A stretch of DNA of 64,000 nt from the NCBI GenBank assembly GCA_907163375.1, contig CAJQUW010002006.1, positions 62,001-126,000 on the forward strand, in the 5' to 3' direction. How positions within the stretch are numbered: the stretch's first letter is position 1; each line of letters opens with the position of its first letter. The notes beneath the pieces are model-generated. The model was not told where the DNA came from. It saw nothing but the letters and a program-made list of their open reading frames with translations, and searched no databases. The translations under genes and the position numbers were made by a program. Positions 1-9,589 of this stretch are shown here, piece after piece. The DNA comes from Prostheceraeus crozeri (lineage: Eukaryota; Platyhelminthes; Polycladida; Euryleptidae).

Positions 1-2165
1 TTTGTTTCATAAGCAAAATTAATTTTTTCTTCATCGGTTAATGGAAGCATTGGTATATTTGTTTCAAGCAATTGTGAAAAACGACCTTGTAATTCTTCTA
101 CTTTCTTTGTAAACATTTCTGAACTATCCTCACCATGGTATTGATAATATTCTGATTTAAATAATTCAGGATGATTTGAATGAATGTACATTCCCCAACA
201 AAATGGTCTTTGTTCAAATAAATATTTTTCTTTACTTTGTTCAGGTGCACTTTTTTCATAGTTACCATTATTAGAATTTTGTGTTATGTTAACATTATAT
301 GCTTCGAAATCACAATAAATAGTAAAGGGTACTTTATTTTTGTAATACCATTTATTATATATTAAATAATCATCTTTAGGAAAAGTATTTTCAACTGCTT
401 CATTTTGTTGACAATTCTCCAAATGTCTATTCATTTCTTCTTTAGTTCTAAAGCTCGTCATACATTGGAGACAGGGAAAATTAGCATTATCTGAAGATTT
501 GTAAATATAGAAACATCTTTACACAATATGAAATGACCCTGATAATATAATATATTCGCTTGTGCTGACTGTTTTGTTTGTTTTAATTTTTCAAATTTAT
601 CTTGATATATTTCATGTGTTAAATCGATATGTCTTTGAAAATCTTTTTCAGACTGTTGATAATTTTGATTTAATATTTGTAGCTGTTGTTCATATTCTTT
701 ATTATATTGTTCTTTATATTGCTGTTGACATTTTTTAAAACATTCATTTATTTCTTCATTGTCCACATTTAATTCTTTATTGTCTTTATTTAATTCTTGA
801 ATCGTTTCTATCTCATTTTGATATTTATGGTGATATTCTTGTAGTAACATTTTTGATTGTTGTTGATAATCTGTTTTACATTTTTGTAAAATTTTATTTA
901 AATTTTGTAATTTTTGTTGACATTCTAAAGATAAAGATGAATAATTGGAATCTTAATCATAATTAAAACTACGTCCTTTATAATTATTATGATTAATCAT
1001 TATTGGTGATAATGTTTTAACAATTTCAAATTTTTCAGTACATATTTTATTTTCTTGGTAAAATACATTATGATGCATGTAATTTCCTCTATCATTATAT
1101 ACTATTTCTGAGTGACATAAATTTTTATTATTCAAATAAAATTTTTTTGAATCTGAGTAAAATGGAGTAATGTTGCCAATAGATACATCATTCACATTTA
1201 ATTCAAAAACATTTACTTCTATTAAATTTTTATTCTTTTTATGAAACTTTATTAACCTATTATAATCATATGGAAATTCATCTAAGCCGTCAGAGAGATC
1301 AAATTCATTTATGTATTCTTCTTTATTATAATGACTTAGTCTTTCTTCGTGATATTCTGCAGGATGTAAATGTGCTATAACACTCCACAAAAAACAATAA
1401 TCATCTTCATTTTTTATGTTGATTATTTGTGGTGAACTGAAAGTTAAAGGAACATAACTACCACCAGTATTATTTTTATATTTATCAATTACTATTTTCT
1501 TAAATAGTGTTTTAACAAATCTCCAACCAGATTCACGTAACTGGGCTTCAATTATACAATTTTCTAATTTATTTATTATCGATTCAAATATGGGTTGTAT
1601 ATCATTTACATTATGAATTTCTTGTGAATTTGTAAAATGACCTTGTATTATTTCTTCAGGATTTCCATCAGGTCCTTTTTTTTGTATAAAGTACTTTCTA
1701 CATTGATATAACATTTGAAAGATTTCTTAAATATTTTAAAGAAGATTGTTAATACATCATAAAAAGTTTCATCGGTTTCATTATGTTCAACAGATTCATT
1801 AAATAAATATTTTGTATCTGTTACGGGCGAAGCCCTAGAACCTTCGGTTCGTTCAGCTTCATCAAATTCATCTATTTCGTCAAATTCATCAGTATCACAA
1901 AATAAGTAACTTCCATCTGGTACATGTTCATCTTCACTATTAAAAACTTTTTCATATTCCGAATGTGAATAATCATCAAATATTTTTTAACTTTTATAAC
2001 AGTAGGTAATGTTTCTAGATAGTTTTTATAATTATTTAATTTTAATATATTTCCTTCATCAACTCGATCTACATTTTGTAAATGCAATTTACTTTGTAAA
2101 TGAGATTGATAACTTCTTTTTGTTTGCAACTTTCTTTTACATAAGACACAATAAAACTTTTCCAT
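1..2165 (-). pseudogene. polB: Protein-primed family-B DNA polymerase, N-terminal part (fossil)
   Basis: The minus strand encodes the amino-terminal half of a Polinton-type DNA polymerase and runs off the left edge of the window. Visible parts, in gene order, are a C2H2-like zinc finger (CVLC with later H-x-H, near 2130-2165), a region with the phrase ESGWRFVK followed by INIKNEDDYCFLWSV (about 1400-1600), which is typical of the segment before the exonuclease domain in animal Polinton polymerases, a long Lys/Gln-rich coiled coil (458-850), a second Cys/His finger (about 380-460) and the exonuclease I motif YCDFEAY (about 300-320). The polymerase palm motifs lie beyond the window. The gene would replicate the element's ends by protein priming. 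It is broken. One short double hairpin sits inside its reading frame (see 1825-1850). Confidence 0.8.
1825..1850. repeat. Double-hairpin micro-element, copy 1
   Basis: Two perfect hairpins with three-base loops stand two bases apart: GGGC-GAA-GCCC (1825-1835) and GAACC-TTC-GGTTC (1838-1850). The first contains GCGAAGC, a DNA mini-hairpin known for exceptional stability. The element lies inside polymerase coding sequence on the minus strand and is GC-rich in very AT-rich surroundings. Related pairs occur at 4980-5004 and 6490-6612. Confidence 0.75.
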
Positions 2166-2189
2166 TTTTTGTTTTTTAAAGAAAAAATT

Positions 2190-3561
2190 TGTGTTTTAAT
2201 TTTAGATATAAACATTCTAATATCAAGGTCTTGAGAGTTATTATATATTATTATATATTTCACGTTCTTTAGTTATTTTATTTTCTTTATCATATAAAGT
2301 TTTATCAAAAGATAATTTAAATTTATTTTCACTAACTATTGATTCTTCATCAACATCATAAATTACACTTTTTGGTATAGGATGCCATTCCCTGATAGGA
2401 ATATCTAATTCCAAATTATATTTATTATTTGATAATAATATAATAGAAAAAAATATTGGTCTTTGATCTCTTTTGGAAAATTTAATAACACCACCATAAT
2501 CTGATTCATTTTTAGTTTTTATTAAAGATGATAAAATTTTAAATTGATTAGATGTAAATCCTAATTTAAATTTTGTAGACCCGACACATAGTTGTCTAAT
2601 AGTATCTTCAACTATTCCATCATTATTATTTTAATTGTAAGAAAATGAAATTTAGATGAATTTTGATTGTATGTAGTATTAATATCATGTTGAGATATAA
2701 ATTTTTCTTCACTTACATTTTTATAATTACTAACATTTTTATAATCTTTGCTACCATTTACACCTCTTTCGGATGTTTCAGAACCATCATCTATATTATC
2801 ATCATCATTATTATCATAATCATTAGTATAAGATTTTTAGAATTATTATTATCAGATTCTTTAGAATTATTATGATTATGATTATGGTCATTGTTAATAG
2901 TATAAGGTGTAGTCCACATATAGATTTTTTCCTGCTGGGTTAACCCATTTATATAAGATTTTAATAAATTGATATTTAAGTTTGAATATAATCCTATATA
3001 AGTGTCATCATCATATCTTTGAGGCATTTCTACCATTTCTCTTTTATAAACAGTATCTCTTTAATAAACGTGACATAATAAATCTTCATTATGTTTTTTA
3101 CTCTCTATATGAATATTGTATTGGCTATGTTCATCAAGAAGTAATCTAATTTTTTCTTTCGAAAAAGATTTTAATTTTTTTACTAATTCTGTAACATTGA
3201 TGTAATTAATTTTTTTAGTTTCTATCCAATCTGTATTACTGATTTGGAACACTGCTCTAATAAATCCATAAACAATATTATGACCTATTATAACCATATT
3301 TTCTTTATTTAATTCTACATACGCAACATCATTATATTTACTAACAATATCCATAAATTTAATAAATGGATCACCTGGAAATATACAATGATTTGTTTCA
3401 ATAGAAGGTAACCCTTTAGTCTGTTCTTTGAATATTTCAGCTTGTAATTCAAACAAAAGATTAACATCTAAACATGGATTATTATTATTATCAAAACATT
3501 TATTTTCAATTCCCGATGATCTCATCGAATAAGAAGAACAGGATGATGCGGGCGAATGCAA
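2190..3561 (-). pseudogene. Unrecognised Polinton-side gene(s), minus strand (fossil)
   Basis: Between the polymerase and the divergent virion block lie one or two minus-strand coding stretches. The best open piece (3061-3561) predicts about 166 residues: an Asn-rich start, then a compact soluble domain with phrases such as NMVIIGHNIVYGFIRAVFQ and a Lys/Glu-rich helical end. A second piece (about 2200-3036) has a low-complexity Asn/His/Asp/Ile tract from ATT/ATC repeats and a later soluble-looking part containing IPIREWHPIPKSVIYD. I do not recognise a family. It may be one gene or two. The start at 3561 faces the plus-strand genes beginning at 3634 across a short gap that probably holds the promoters for both directions. 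It is broken; treat it as part of the fossil. Confidence 0.5.
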
Positions 3562-3633
3562 TTTTTTTAAATTTGCTTTTTCAATTTTTTTTATTTTTAT
3601 GTGAGAAAAAATTACTTTTTTATTGTTTAAAAA

Positions 3634-4521
3634 TTGATGTTACCAAATGTTGGTGGAGGTGCATATATCCCGAATAATCGTGAATCAGAACTAGAAATAG
3701 AAAAATATATCATGAAAACTGGAGACGTTTTATCTGGTCCATTGCATCTTTCTATTCTTCCGCAACAAAATACAGAGTTAACAAATAATCAATATGTTGA
3801 TACACAAATCAATGACTTAAAAGAAAAATATGTAAACGATGTTTTGGTTCCACTGATGAATGAATTAAAGTTGCTTTAACTTAATGACAAATCATTAAAC
3901 GAAAAATTATTAAAACTTGATAAAAAGGATAGAGAGGTAGAAGCAGATATAGCAAAACTTTTTAAAAAAATTTTAATATTACTTTCTATGAAGTTAAAAT
4001 CTGCAGTCATTAAAAATAAACTTCAGATAAAATTATTGAAAGAACAATTAGAAGATGAAATAGAAAAGCTTCCTGAAAGAATTAAAAAAAATTTAAAGCA
4101 GTTACAAATTACATTCCAAAAAAGTGTTGATGAATTGAGTTCTAAAATTACTCAACAAATGAAAAAGATGAATAGAATAACGGAAGAAGTAAACTAACTT
4201 AATGAAAAAGTTGATAAAATGAAAACTCTTAAAATCAATTTAGAAAATGAATTAAAGAAAAATTTACAAGAAAAAAACTCTGAAGGAAATAAAGAACAGT
4301 TAGATACTATCAAAAAACAATTAGATGTTCTTAAAGTTCAATTGAATGCTCTTAAAACGGCGTTGAAGATGAATCAGCAGAGAATACAAGTTAATAGCAA
4401 AGAAATTAAAGTATATCACACGCTGCTTGACGCAATAGATAAAGTGCAACAGAAAAAAAAGTTATCACGAAGTTGTTGTCCATTCACACACGGAAATCTT
4501 GATCACACACGTAAATCTTAG
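3634..4521 (+). pseudogene. Fibre-like coiled-coil virion protein (fossil)
   Basis: Three plus-strand open pieces (3634-3879, 3988-4197, 4219-4521) share a character: a short head with GGGAYIPNN and then YIMKTGDVLSGPLHL, followed by long Lys/Glu/Gln/Leu-rich heptad-like helices. The phrase MKTGD-x-LSGPL is the start of a small beta-rich repeat often found in phage and viral tail-fibre proteins, which favours a fibre or attachment protein with a coiled-coil stalk. It opens the plus-strand virion block. I see no receptor-binding head domain. The gene is broken. The assignment rests on the head motif and coiled coil, so an internal structural protein is an alternative. Confidence 0.45.
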
Positions 4522-4561
4522 CATAAATATTTTTTCCAAAAGTCAAATTTAATCCTAAAAA

Positions 4562-5048
4562 ATGCCTATAATTTATAAACACAATCTTAAACATTTTGCT
4601 TCAAATCAAAAAATAGCACATGAACCATTTATGAAATCTGTTTACCATTATAACAGTGTAGAAACTATTCACAAAGAAGGAGATAGTGTAAACAGGGGAG
4701 CTGGCATCTTTTCTGGCATAGGAAGTATCGTTAACTTGATTAAAAATAATAAAATTTTGATTACATCTGCTGCAAAAGGAGCAGCTGCTATAGGTAGTAC
4801 AGCTAGTGGAATATCAAATGCTGTTAAGTCTCAAAACGAACTAAAACAACTAGAAACTATTCGTAAACTTAAGAATGATTCTGAAGAACTAAAAAAATTA
4901 AAAAAAACTTTCAGAGGAAACAAAAAACAAAATTGCTAACATAGCTGCAGGGTCTGAGAGTAGACATGAGAAGAAATCAGGCGTAGCCATAGAACCCACG
5001 GTTCGTTCAATTGAAGAAATAAGAGGTAATGGTTTAGCAAAATTCTAA
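4562..5048 (+). pseudogene. Small membrane-active virion protein (fossil)
   Basis: The main open piece (4562-4939, about 125 residues) has a basic N-terminus and a Gly/Ala-rich hydrophobic stretch (about residues 46-85, with AGIFSGIGSI and AAKGAAAIGSTASGI), then a charged helix. Small capsid-associated proteins of adintoviruses and Polintons often have this pattern of amphipathic or hydrophobic helix plus basic tail, and adenovirus pVI-like proteins act on membranes in a comparable way. It lies between the fibre-like gene and the capsid gene on the same strand. A double hairpin lies in the sequence coding its tail (4980-5004). The function is inferred from composition and place, not from a family match. 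Confidence 0.4.
4980..5004. repeat. Double-hairpin micro-element, copy 2
   Basis: GGC-GTA-GCC (4980-4988) and GAACC-CAC-GGTTC (4992-5004) repeat the layout of the copy at 1825-1850. The second hairpin keeps the GAACC/GGTTC stem while its loop differs. Both copies are followed by GTTC, so the shared module is about 25-30 bases long. It lies in the coding sequence for the tail of the small virion protein. Confidence 0.7.
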
Positions 5049-5077
5049 AATTATATTTTAGTAAAAATCTTTTTGGG

Positions 5078-5140
5078 TGTGAGAAATTTTTTTTTCTGTG
5101 TGTGAGAAATTTTTTCTATGTGTGAGAAAAAACAAAAAAG
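5078..5140 (+). promoter_or_regulatory. Tandem repeat upstream of the capsid gene
   Basis: Three copies of a roughly 20-base unit with the core TGTGTGAGAAATTTTTTCT run head to tail just before the capsid start at 5161. Position and AT-rich T-tracts suggest a late promoter or leader, but this is inference. Confidence 0.35.
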
Positions 5141-5160
5141 TCAAATTATTTTTTATAAAA

Positions 5161-6495
5161 ATGTCTTCTCTTATCGAAAATAAATTTAGATTAGACGATC
5201 CTCCGTTCGTCAGTTACAATCAAAAAAAGAATGACTATATAAGAATTGCTATGAATCCCAGATCTTCTAGTAGAGTAAATACTGGAGGAGATTTAATCTT
5301 TGAAGTTGATAATCAACAAAGTTATATATATCTACCTGGTTCCTTTTTACACTGTAAATATTCTTTATATAGTGATGCCAATTTCACAAAAACATTACCA
5401 GATGGCGATAATATTGCATTAGAGAATAATTTCTTTCCAAGATTATTTACACAAATGCGTTTAGATGTTGCAACTCAAAATATAGAAACAATAAGTGATT
5501 CTCCAGGTGTAATTGATACAATGCTTAGATTTGTGACAATTGGTGAAAATAATGGAAAGTATGAAATCGAAGGTTGGTTTCCTGATACTAATGATGGTAT
5601 AATTGTTGATGATTTAACTCACGCTGGAACAGATGCAGCAGGAATTGCGAAAGATGTAGAAAATATTGCAAATCATTTAAATAAAACAAACAATAGTGCA
5701 TATAAAGAAAGACGTGAATTTAACAAGAAAAGTAAACAGACAGTAAATTGGTCATTGTCTCCATTGTTCGGTTATTTAGATCATGAAAAAATATCATGTC
5801 AATTAAAATTTAAATTAATAATTCATCGCACAGCAAATAATGAATTAATCTTTTATGGTAAGACTGGAAAAAAAGCATATTTAAAAACTGATAGACTTGA
5901 ATGGTGGATAAAGCATATTACTCCTAGCTAAGAGGTCGAATTAGCTATTGCAAATAGATTAAACACTAACAAACCAATTCCAGTAAATTTTCTAAAGCGT
6001 ACGGCTAGTTCTGTAACGTTTTCCGAACAAACATTTAACTGGCATTTTACTAGAACTTCGAATACTCCAAGATATTTTTTACTAACTTTTCAAAGAAATA
6101 ATTCTCCAAGTTTTGATAAGAACAACAATCTTTTTCATATTAATACAATTCGAAGTTTACAAGTTGCTTTAAATCAAACCCGATATCCAATTGATCCATT
6201 AGGATTCGATGATACCAATAATCAATTTATGGAAGGATATGATGCTTATAGAAATCTTTGTATAGAATTTGGAGTTGAACCACAATTAACTCCTGGAGAT
6301 TGGAGACATTTATATCCTGTTTTCTGTTTCGATTTAAGTGCACAATCTGAAGATATTATCAAAACTGCTTGTGATGTAACAATTAATATTGAAAAGAAAG
6401 ATTCCACAACTTCCTTGATGGCTTATGTTTTATTGCTAGAAGATGTAAAATATTCCATTGAAATTCATAATGGAAAGATGGCTAGGATAGGCTAA
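5161..6495 (+). pseudogene. Major capsid protein, hexon-like (fossil)
   Basis: The longest virion gene starts at the ATG at 5161 (MSSLIENKFRLDDPPF), which suits the leader repeat better than the upstream in-frame start at 5098. The open stretches 5161-5931 and 6229-6495 and the sequence between them read as a beta-rich protein of about 440 residues. Recognisable phrases are RIAMNPRSSSRVNTGGDLIF near the start, NNFFPRLFTQMRLD in the middle and YPVFCFDLSAQSED near the end, as in hexon-like double jelly-roll capsid proteins of Polintons and adintoviruses. Neighbours agree: membrane-active proteins on both sides, then PLA2, integrase and protease. The family match is from memory of such proteins. 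The gene is broken. Confidence 0.65.
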
Positions 6496-6612
6496 AGCCA
6501 AAGACTTCGTCGATTGGTTAATAACCTGAGGACCTTTGGTCCGATCGGTTAAAGCCTCTGAACAAAGTTCTATTGGCTAATAACCTGAGGACCTTTGGTC
6601 CGATCGGTTAAT
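6490..6612. repeat. Hairpin cluster with a 59-bp direct repeat after the capsid gene
   Basis: Directly after the capsid stop codon comes a run of small perfect hairpins: GGCT-AA-AGCC (6490-6499), GAC-TTC-GTC (6503-6511), GGTTA-A-TAACC (6516-6526), GGACC-TTT-GGTCC (6530-6542), GAAC-AAA-GTTC (6560-6570) and a second GGACC-TTT-GGTCC (6589-6601). A 34-base segment (6519-6552) is repeated exactly at 6578-6611, a period of 59. It may act as a transcript 3'-end signal or may be an expanded form of the double-hairpin element seen twice upstream. Confidence 0.75.
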
Positions 6613-6778
6613 TAAAATTTTTGATAACTTAAAATTTTTTATGACTATAATAGATTAAAAATTCTTAACTTAAAATTTTTTTTATAACTGTAATACATTA
6701 AAATTTTTCCTAACTTAAAATTTTTTCATAACTAGAATAAATTAAAATTTTTCCTAACTTAAATTTTTTTTATTACAA
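6613..6778 (+). promoter_or_regulatory. AT-rich tandem repeat before the pX-like gene
   Basis: Three to four imperfect units of about 45-55 bases, built on AACTTAAAATTTTTT and ATAACT-xx-AATA-x-ATTAAAA, fill the gap between the hairpin cluster and the next start codon at 6779. The block is almost pure A+T and probably carries the promoter; this is inferred from position only. Confidence 0.4.
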
Positions 6779-7267
6779 ATGTCGCAAGCGAAAAGTAATA
6801 ATAATAATAATAATGAAACTGTTGAATTAAAATTACGTAACATTGTTGACGAAGATACACCTAAAACTATTACGATCAGCAAAAAGAAATATTTCATAAG
6901 TAAACCAATGATAGAGAATATTAAATTACAAGAAGAAAAGAATGGTGGAATTCTCCCATTAATTCCTCTAATAATAGGTGGCATAGCAGCAGGAAGTTTT
7001 GCAGGTGGTACAGCTGGTATTGTCAAAGCAGTAAATAAAAAGAAATCAGAGAAGGCAGCATTAGAAGAACAAAAACGACATAATCGAGAGTTAGAGAAAG
7101 CGGCAAGGGGTGAAGGAATAGTAGATAATTTTATTAGTAAATTAGATTTAGTTGATGAAGGAAAACGAGTTCTTAAAGACATTCTACATAATGTTGATGA
7201 TTTAATTGAAATAAAAGAAACTAAAGATGTTTCTGGAATATATCTAAGTCCCAGTATGATTAGGTAA
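6779..7267 (+). CDS. pX-like minor virion protein (fossil element gene, open)
   Basis: An open frame of 162 residues begins MSQAKS followed by an Asn run. Around residues 58-90 it carries GGILPLIPLIIGGIAAGSFAGGTAGIVKAVNKKK: a Gly-Gly step, a hydrophobic Gly/Ala-rich helix, then Lys-rich sequence and a charged C-terminal half. This GG-x-LP-x-x-PLI pattern is characteristic of the small core or membrane-active 'X' proteins of adintoviruses and of adenovirus-type precursor proteins cut by adenain after Gly-Gly or Gly-x-Gly. The element's own protease is encoded at 8678-9136. The frame is unbroken. The role in capsid assembly or membrane penetration is inferred from the family pattern. Confidence 0.6.
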   Translation: MSQAKSNNNNNNETVELKLRNIVDEDTPKTITISKKKYFISKPMIENIKLQEEKNGGILPLIPLIIGGIAAGSFAGGTAGIVKAVNKKKSEKAALEEQKRHNRELEKAARGEGIVDNFISKLDLVDEGKRVLKDILHNVDDLIEIKETKDVSGIYLSPSMIR

Positions 7268-7475
7268 ATATATTTTGTGATAGATATATTGTTATAATGT
7301 TATAAATATTTTTTTATCTTCAAAATATATTCTACAAATTCCGAAAATTTAATTAAATTAAAAATTGCTAATTAAGATTTATTGAATTATCTCTTAAAAG
7401 TACATAAAACCTCAAATTGTCGGCATATTGGAGGTGACATACAAAAAACATTAGAAAACTTTCCTTGATTTATTT

Positions 7476-7790
7476 GGAGTAAATATTCAAAAGAAAAACA
7501 TCTTCCTAGTCATTCATATGCCGGTCCAGGAACTCGGTTAGATAGAGGACTAGATGAGAATAATAATCCAAAACCAGGTGAAGAACTAATAAACAGAGTA
7601 GATGCAGCAGCTTATAGACACGATCTAGCTTATCGAAATCATGACCTAAGTTCTCGACATGAAGCTGATAAGAAAATGATTCAAGAATTAGATGGTATTC
7701 AAAATCCTACATTTATAGAAAAAATTGAAAGAATGTTTGTTAAGAAAGCTTTACAAGCTAAAATGATATTCGGACAGGGTTTAGACAAAA
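7476..7790 (+). pseudogene. Parvovirus-type phospholipase A2 domain (fossil)
   Basis: The reading frame ending in the integrase is open well upstream of 7676. It encodes the calcium-loop motif YAGPGTRLD, then VDAAAYRHDLAYR with the catalytic His-Asp pair, then RHEADKKMIQEL. This is the signature of the viral PLA2 fold of parvovirus VP1 unique regions, also found in some adintovirus and Polinton virion genes, where it breaches the endosomal membrane during entry. Key calcium-binding and catalytic residues are visible. In this copy the domain reads without interruption into the integrase, an unusual arrangement (see findings). It is part of a broken element. Confidence 0.8.
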
Positions 7791-8641
7791 CTCATAACTC
7801 TGAAACCTATGCCTCCGAAATGTCGAATGACCTAGATCGGCATAGTGGAACTTATGCCTCCGAAAATCATAGAGAATATAGAAAGGCTAAATATCTATTG
7901 AAAGTAAAAGTATATAATAAAGATGATATTTGGAGTGCTGATCTTATTCATATGCCGAATGAAAGGGACTATAAATACGCATTGACCGTTATAGATTTAT
8001 ATACACGATGCGCTTGGGTAAAGCCTTTAAAAAACAAAAGTGGTCTGTCAGTTAAATATGCGTTTGAAGAAATCTTTAAAGAAAGTAATAGAAGGCCAAA
8101 GAAATTGTTTGTTGACAAAGGGTCTGAGTTTTATAACAGAAATGTTAAGCCACTATTCGATTTAGTTTATTCCTGTGAAAATGCTGGAAAGGCTGTAGTA
8201 ATAGAGCGATTTAACAGATCATTGAAAGGTAAGATCTTCAAGAAATTTACAGAACAAGGAAATCAGAAATGGTTAAAAATATTACCAGGAATTGTAGATC
8301 AGTGCAATAATAAAGTTAATTCAGGTATTGAAGAAACCCCAAAGAATGCTTCTGACGATCCTGATTTGATACGAAAGAAAATATTTGAAAATAATTATTC
8401 GAATGAGAGTAATCCGAATTTACAGAAACGTAGGCCGAAATATAAAATTGGAGATAGAGTAAGGACATTTAAGTATAAGAATAAATTTGAAAAGGGCTTT
8501 GTTGGCCAATGGATTAAAGAGATATTTGAAGTTTGTAAAATAAATCAAACTTATCCGATTACTTATGAAATTAAAGATTTAGATAATGAGGATATCAGAG
8601 GCCGATTTTATGAAAACGAATTACAAATAAGTGAGCTTTAG
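7676..8641 (+). CDS. Retroviral-type integrase (fossil element gene)
   Basis: The open frame contains an rve integrase core with all three acidic residues of the DDE site in recognisable settings: IWSADLIHMP (first Asp), LFVDKGSEF (second Asp) and VVIERFNRSLKGK (Glu). It is followed by a chromo/SH3-like tail (PKYKIGDRVRTFKYKNKFEKG, then YEIKDLDNEDIRGRFYENEL), as in Polinton integrases. The enzyme would insert the element's linear DNA into host DNA. The first roughly 40 residues after the ATG at 7676 belong to the PLA2 domain rather than to a typical integrase N-terminus. An imperfect 30-base direct repeat coding a TYASE phrase lies at the junction (about 7800-7865). It ends just before the convergent protease gene. 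Confidence 0.85.
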   Translation: MIQELDGIQNPTFIEKIERMFVKKALQAKMIFGQGLDKTHNSETYASEMSNDLDRHSGTYASENHREYRKAKYLLKVKVYNKDDIWSADLIHMPNERDYKYALTVIDLYTRCAWVKPLKNKSGLSVKYAFEEIFKESNRRPKKLFVDKGSEFYNRNVKPLFDLVYSCENAGKAVVIERFNRSLKGKIFKKFTEQGNQKWLKILPGIVDQCNNKVNSGIEETPKNASDDPDLIRKKIFENNYSNESNPNLQKRRPKYKIGDRVRTFKYKNKFEKGFVGQWIKEIFEVCKINQTYPITYEIKDLDNEDIRGRFYENELQISEL

Positions 8642-8677
8642 TCATTGGAACTATCGTTTTTCGGGAATTAAATTCCC

Positions 8678-9136
8678 TTACTCAATTCCCTTATTCAATT
8701 CTAACATAATATCTAGAAACGTCATTCCCTCTTGCATTTTATATAAAACATAAATACATAATTGACCACAATAAGTAGTTTCTGGTGTTTGAATTTGAAT
8801 AGTATTGTATGTTCCATTTCCAAGTAATTCTTTAACTTCATTTGTTGGAGGCAATCCATATGAGTCGAACCAATAGTTCTCAGCCTCTGGGCGGTCAAAA
8901 TGGTAATTATCTCCATTTATATTTCTTTGTCCTGCTGACCAATGTACTCCTTTTTGATCTGACGTGTGAAGATTTGTTACAAAATTTACAGTTGGCATAT
9001 TTTTAATCAATTGTAATTCGTCTCTCATTAGGACATGAAAATTCTTTATTCCCAATTGATTAGCAATTTTCTTTAGATCAAAATTCGTTGTTGTTTGCGT
9101 TTTATATAATTTTAAGAACTCGGTAATGCTAGACAT
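8678..9136 (-). CDS. Adenain-like cysteine protease (fossil element gene, open)
   Basis: An open frame of 152 residues carries the adenain (peptidase C5) hallmarks: KGVHWSAG with the catalytic His, a following acidic stretch, and TYCGQLCIYVLYKM with the catalytic Cys. The length is below that of adenovirus protease (about 200) but usual for Polinton proteases. In adenoviruses and related elements this enzyme cleaves capsid precursors at Gly-rich sites, and the Gly-Gly step of the 6779-7267 protein is a plausible substrate. It converges with the integrase gene, with 36 bases between the two ends. A second, shorter relative of its N-terminus lies at 9268-9459. Confidence 0.85.
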   Translation of the reverse strand: MSSITEFLKLYKTQTTTNFDLKKIANQLGIKNFHVLMRDELQLIKNMPTVNFVTNLHTSDQKGVHWSAGQRNINGDNYHFDRPEAENYWFDSYGLPPTNEVKELLGNGTYNTIQIQTPETTYCGQLCIYVLYKMQEGMTFLDIMLELNKGIE

Positions 9137-9267
9137 TTTATAACTAAAAAAATCCTTATAGGGACCCCTAGAAGTCAGAAGGGGGGTATTGAGTTAAAAA
9201 GAACCGTGGCATGATGATGACTTTCCTTACTACTTATTCGATTTGAAATGATTTAATTTAATCCAAA

Positions 9268-9459
9268 TTAAAAAGTGACATTGTAAGGAATCGGTTTATT
9301 AGCAGAGCTAATGCTTCGCACATCTTTTATCAATAGTAATTCGTCTCTCATCAATATGTGAAAATTCTTTATTCCCAATTGATTTGCGATCTTGTTTAAA
9401 TCGAAATTTGACGTGGTTTGTTTGCCGTATATTTTTAGGAAGTCTCTAATGTTACTCAT
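9268..9459 (-). pseudogene. Second protease N-terminal piece (fossil)
   Basis: This stretch repeats the beginning of the protease: MSNIRDFLKIYGKQTTSNFD against MSSITEFLKLYKTQTTTNFD, continuing through IANQLGIKNFHILMRDELLL. The two are clearly homologous but diverged at many positions, so the duplication is not recent. Only the N-terminal part is present. It may be an old tandem duplication or the edge of a second related element lying head to tail. Confidence 0.75.
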
Positions 9460-9589
9460 TTTTATAGAAGATAAAATGTTTTTATTATATTACCGTAAAT
9501 GCAAAATCAAAGACAACACATGCCTATTTCACTTTGGTTACATCCACTTTGGATACATTCACAGAATACATGAAGATATGTCCACGCGT

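Larger units (their letters stand above)
1..9470. mobile_element. Polinton/adintovirus-like element, right-hand part (fossil)
   Basis: A very AT-rich block carries the hallmark set of a Polinton (Maverick) or adintovirus: a family-B DNA polymerase, a retroviral-type integrase, an adenain-type cysteine protease and a capsid gene cluster, plus a parvovirus-type phospholipase A2. The polymerase side (1-3561) and the protease (8678-9459) read on the minus strand. The virion genes and integrase (3634-8641) read on the plus strand. The left end lies outside the window. The right end is inferred near 9470, where base composition changes and the last protease piece stops; I saw no terminal inverted repeat to fix it. 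The element is broken, with at least half a dozen breaks, but several genes remain open over hundreds of bases, so it is probably not very old. The polymerase, integrase, protease and PLA2 assignments are firm. The smaller virion proteins are inferred from position and composition. Confidence 0.85.
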
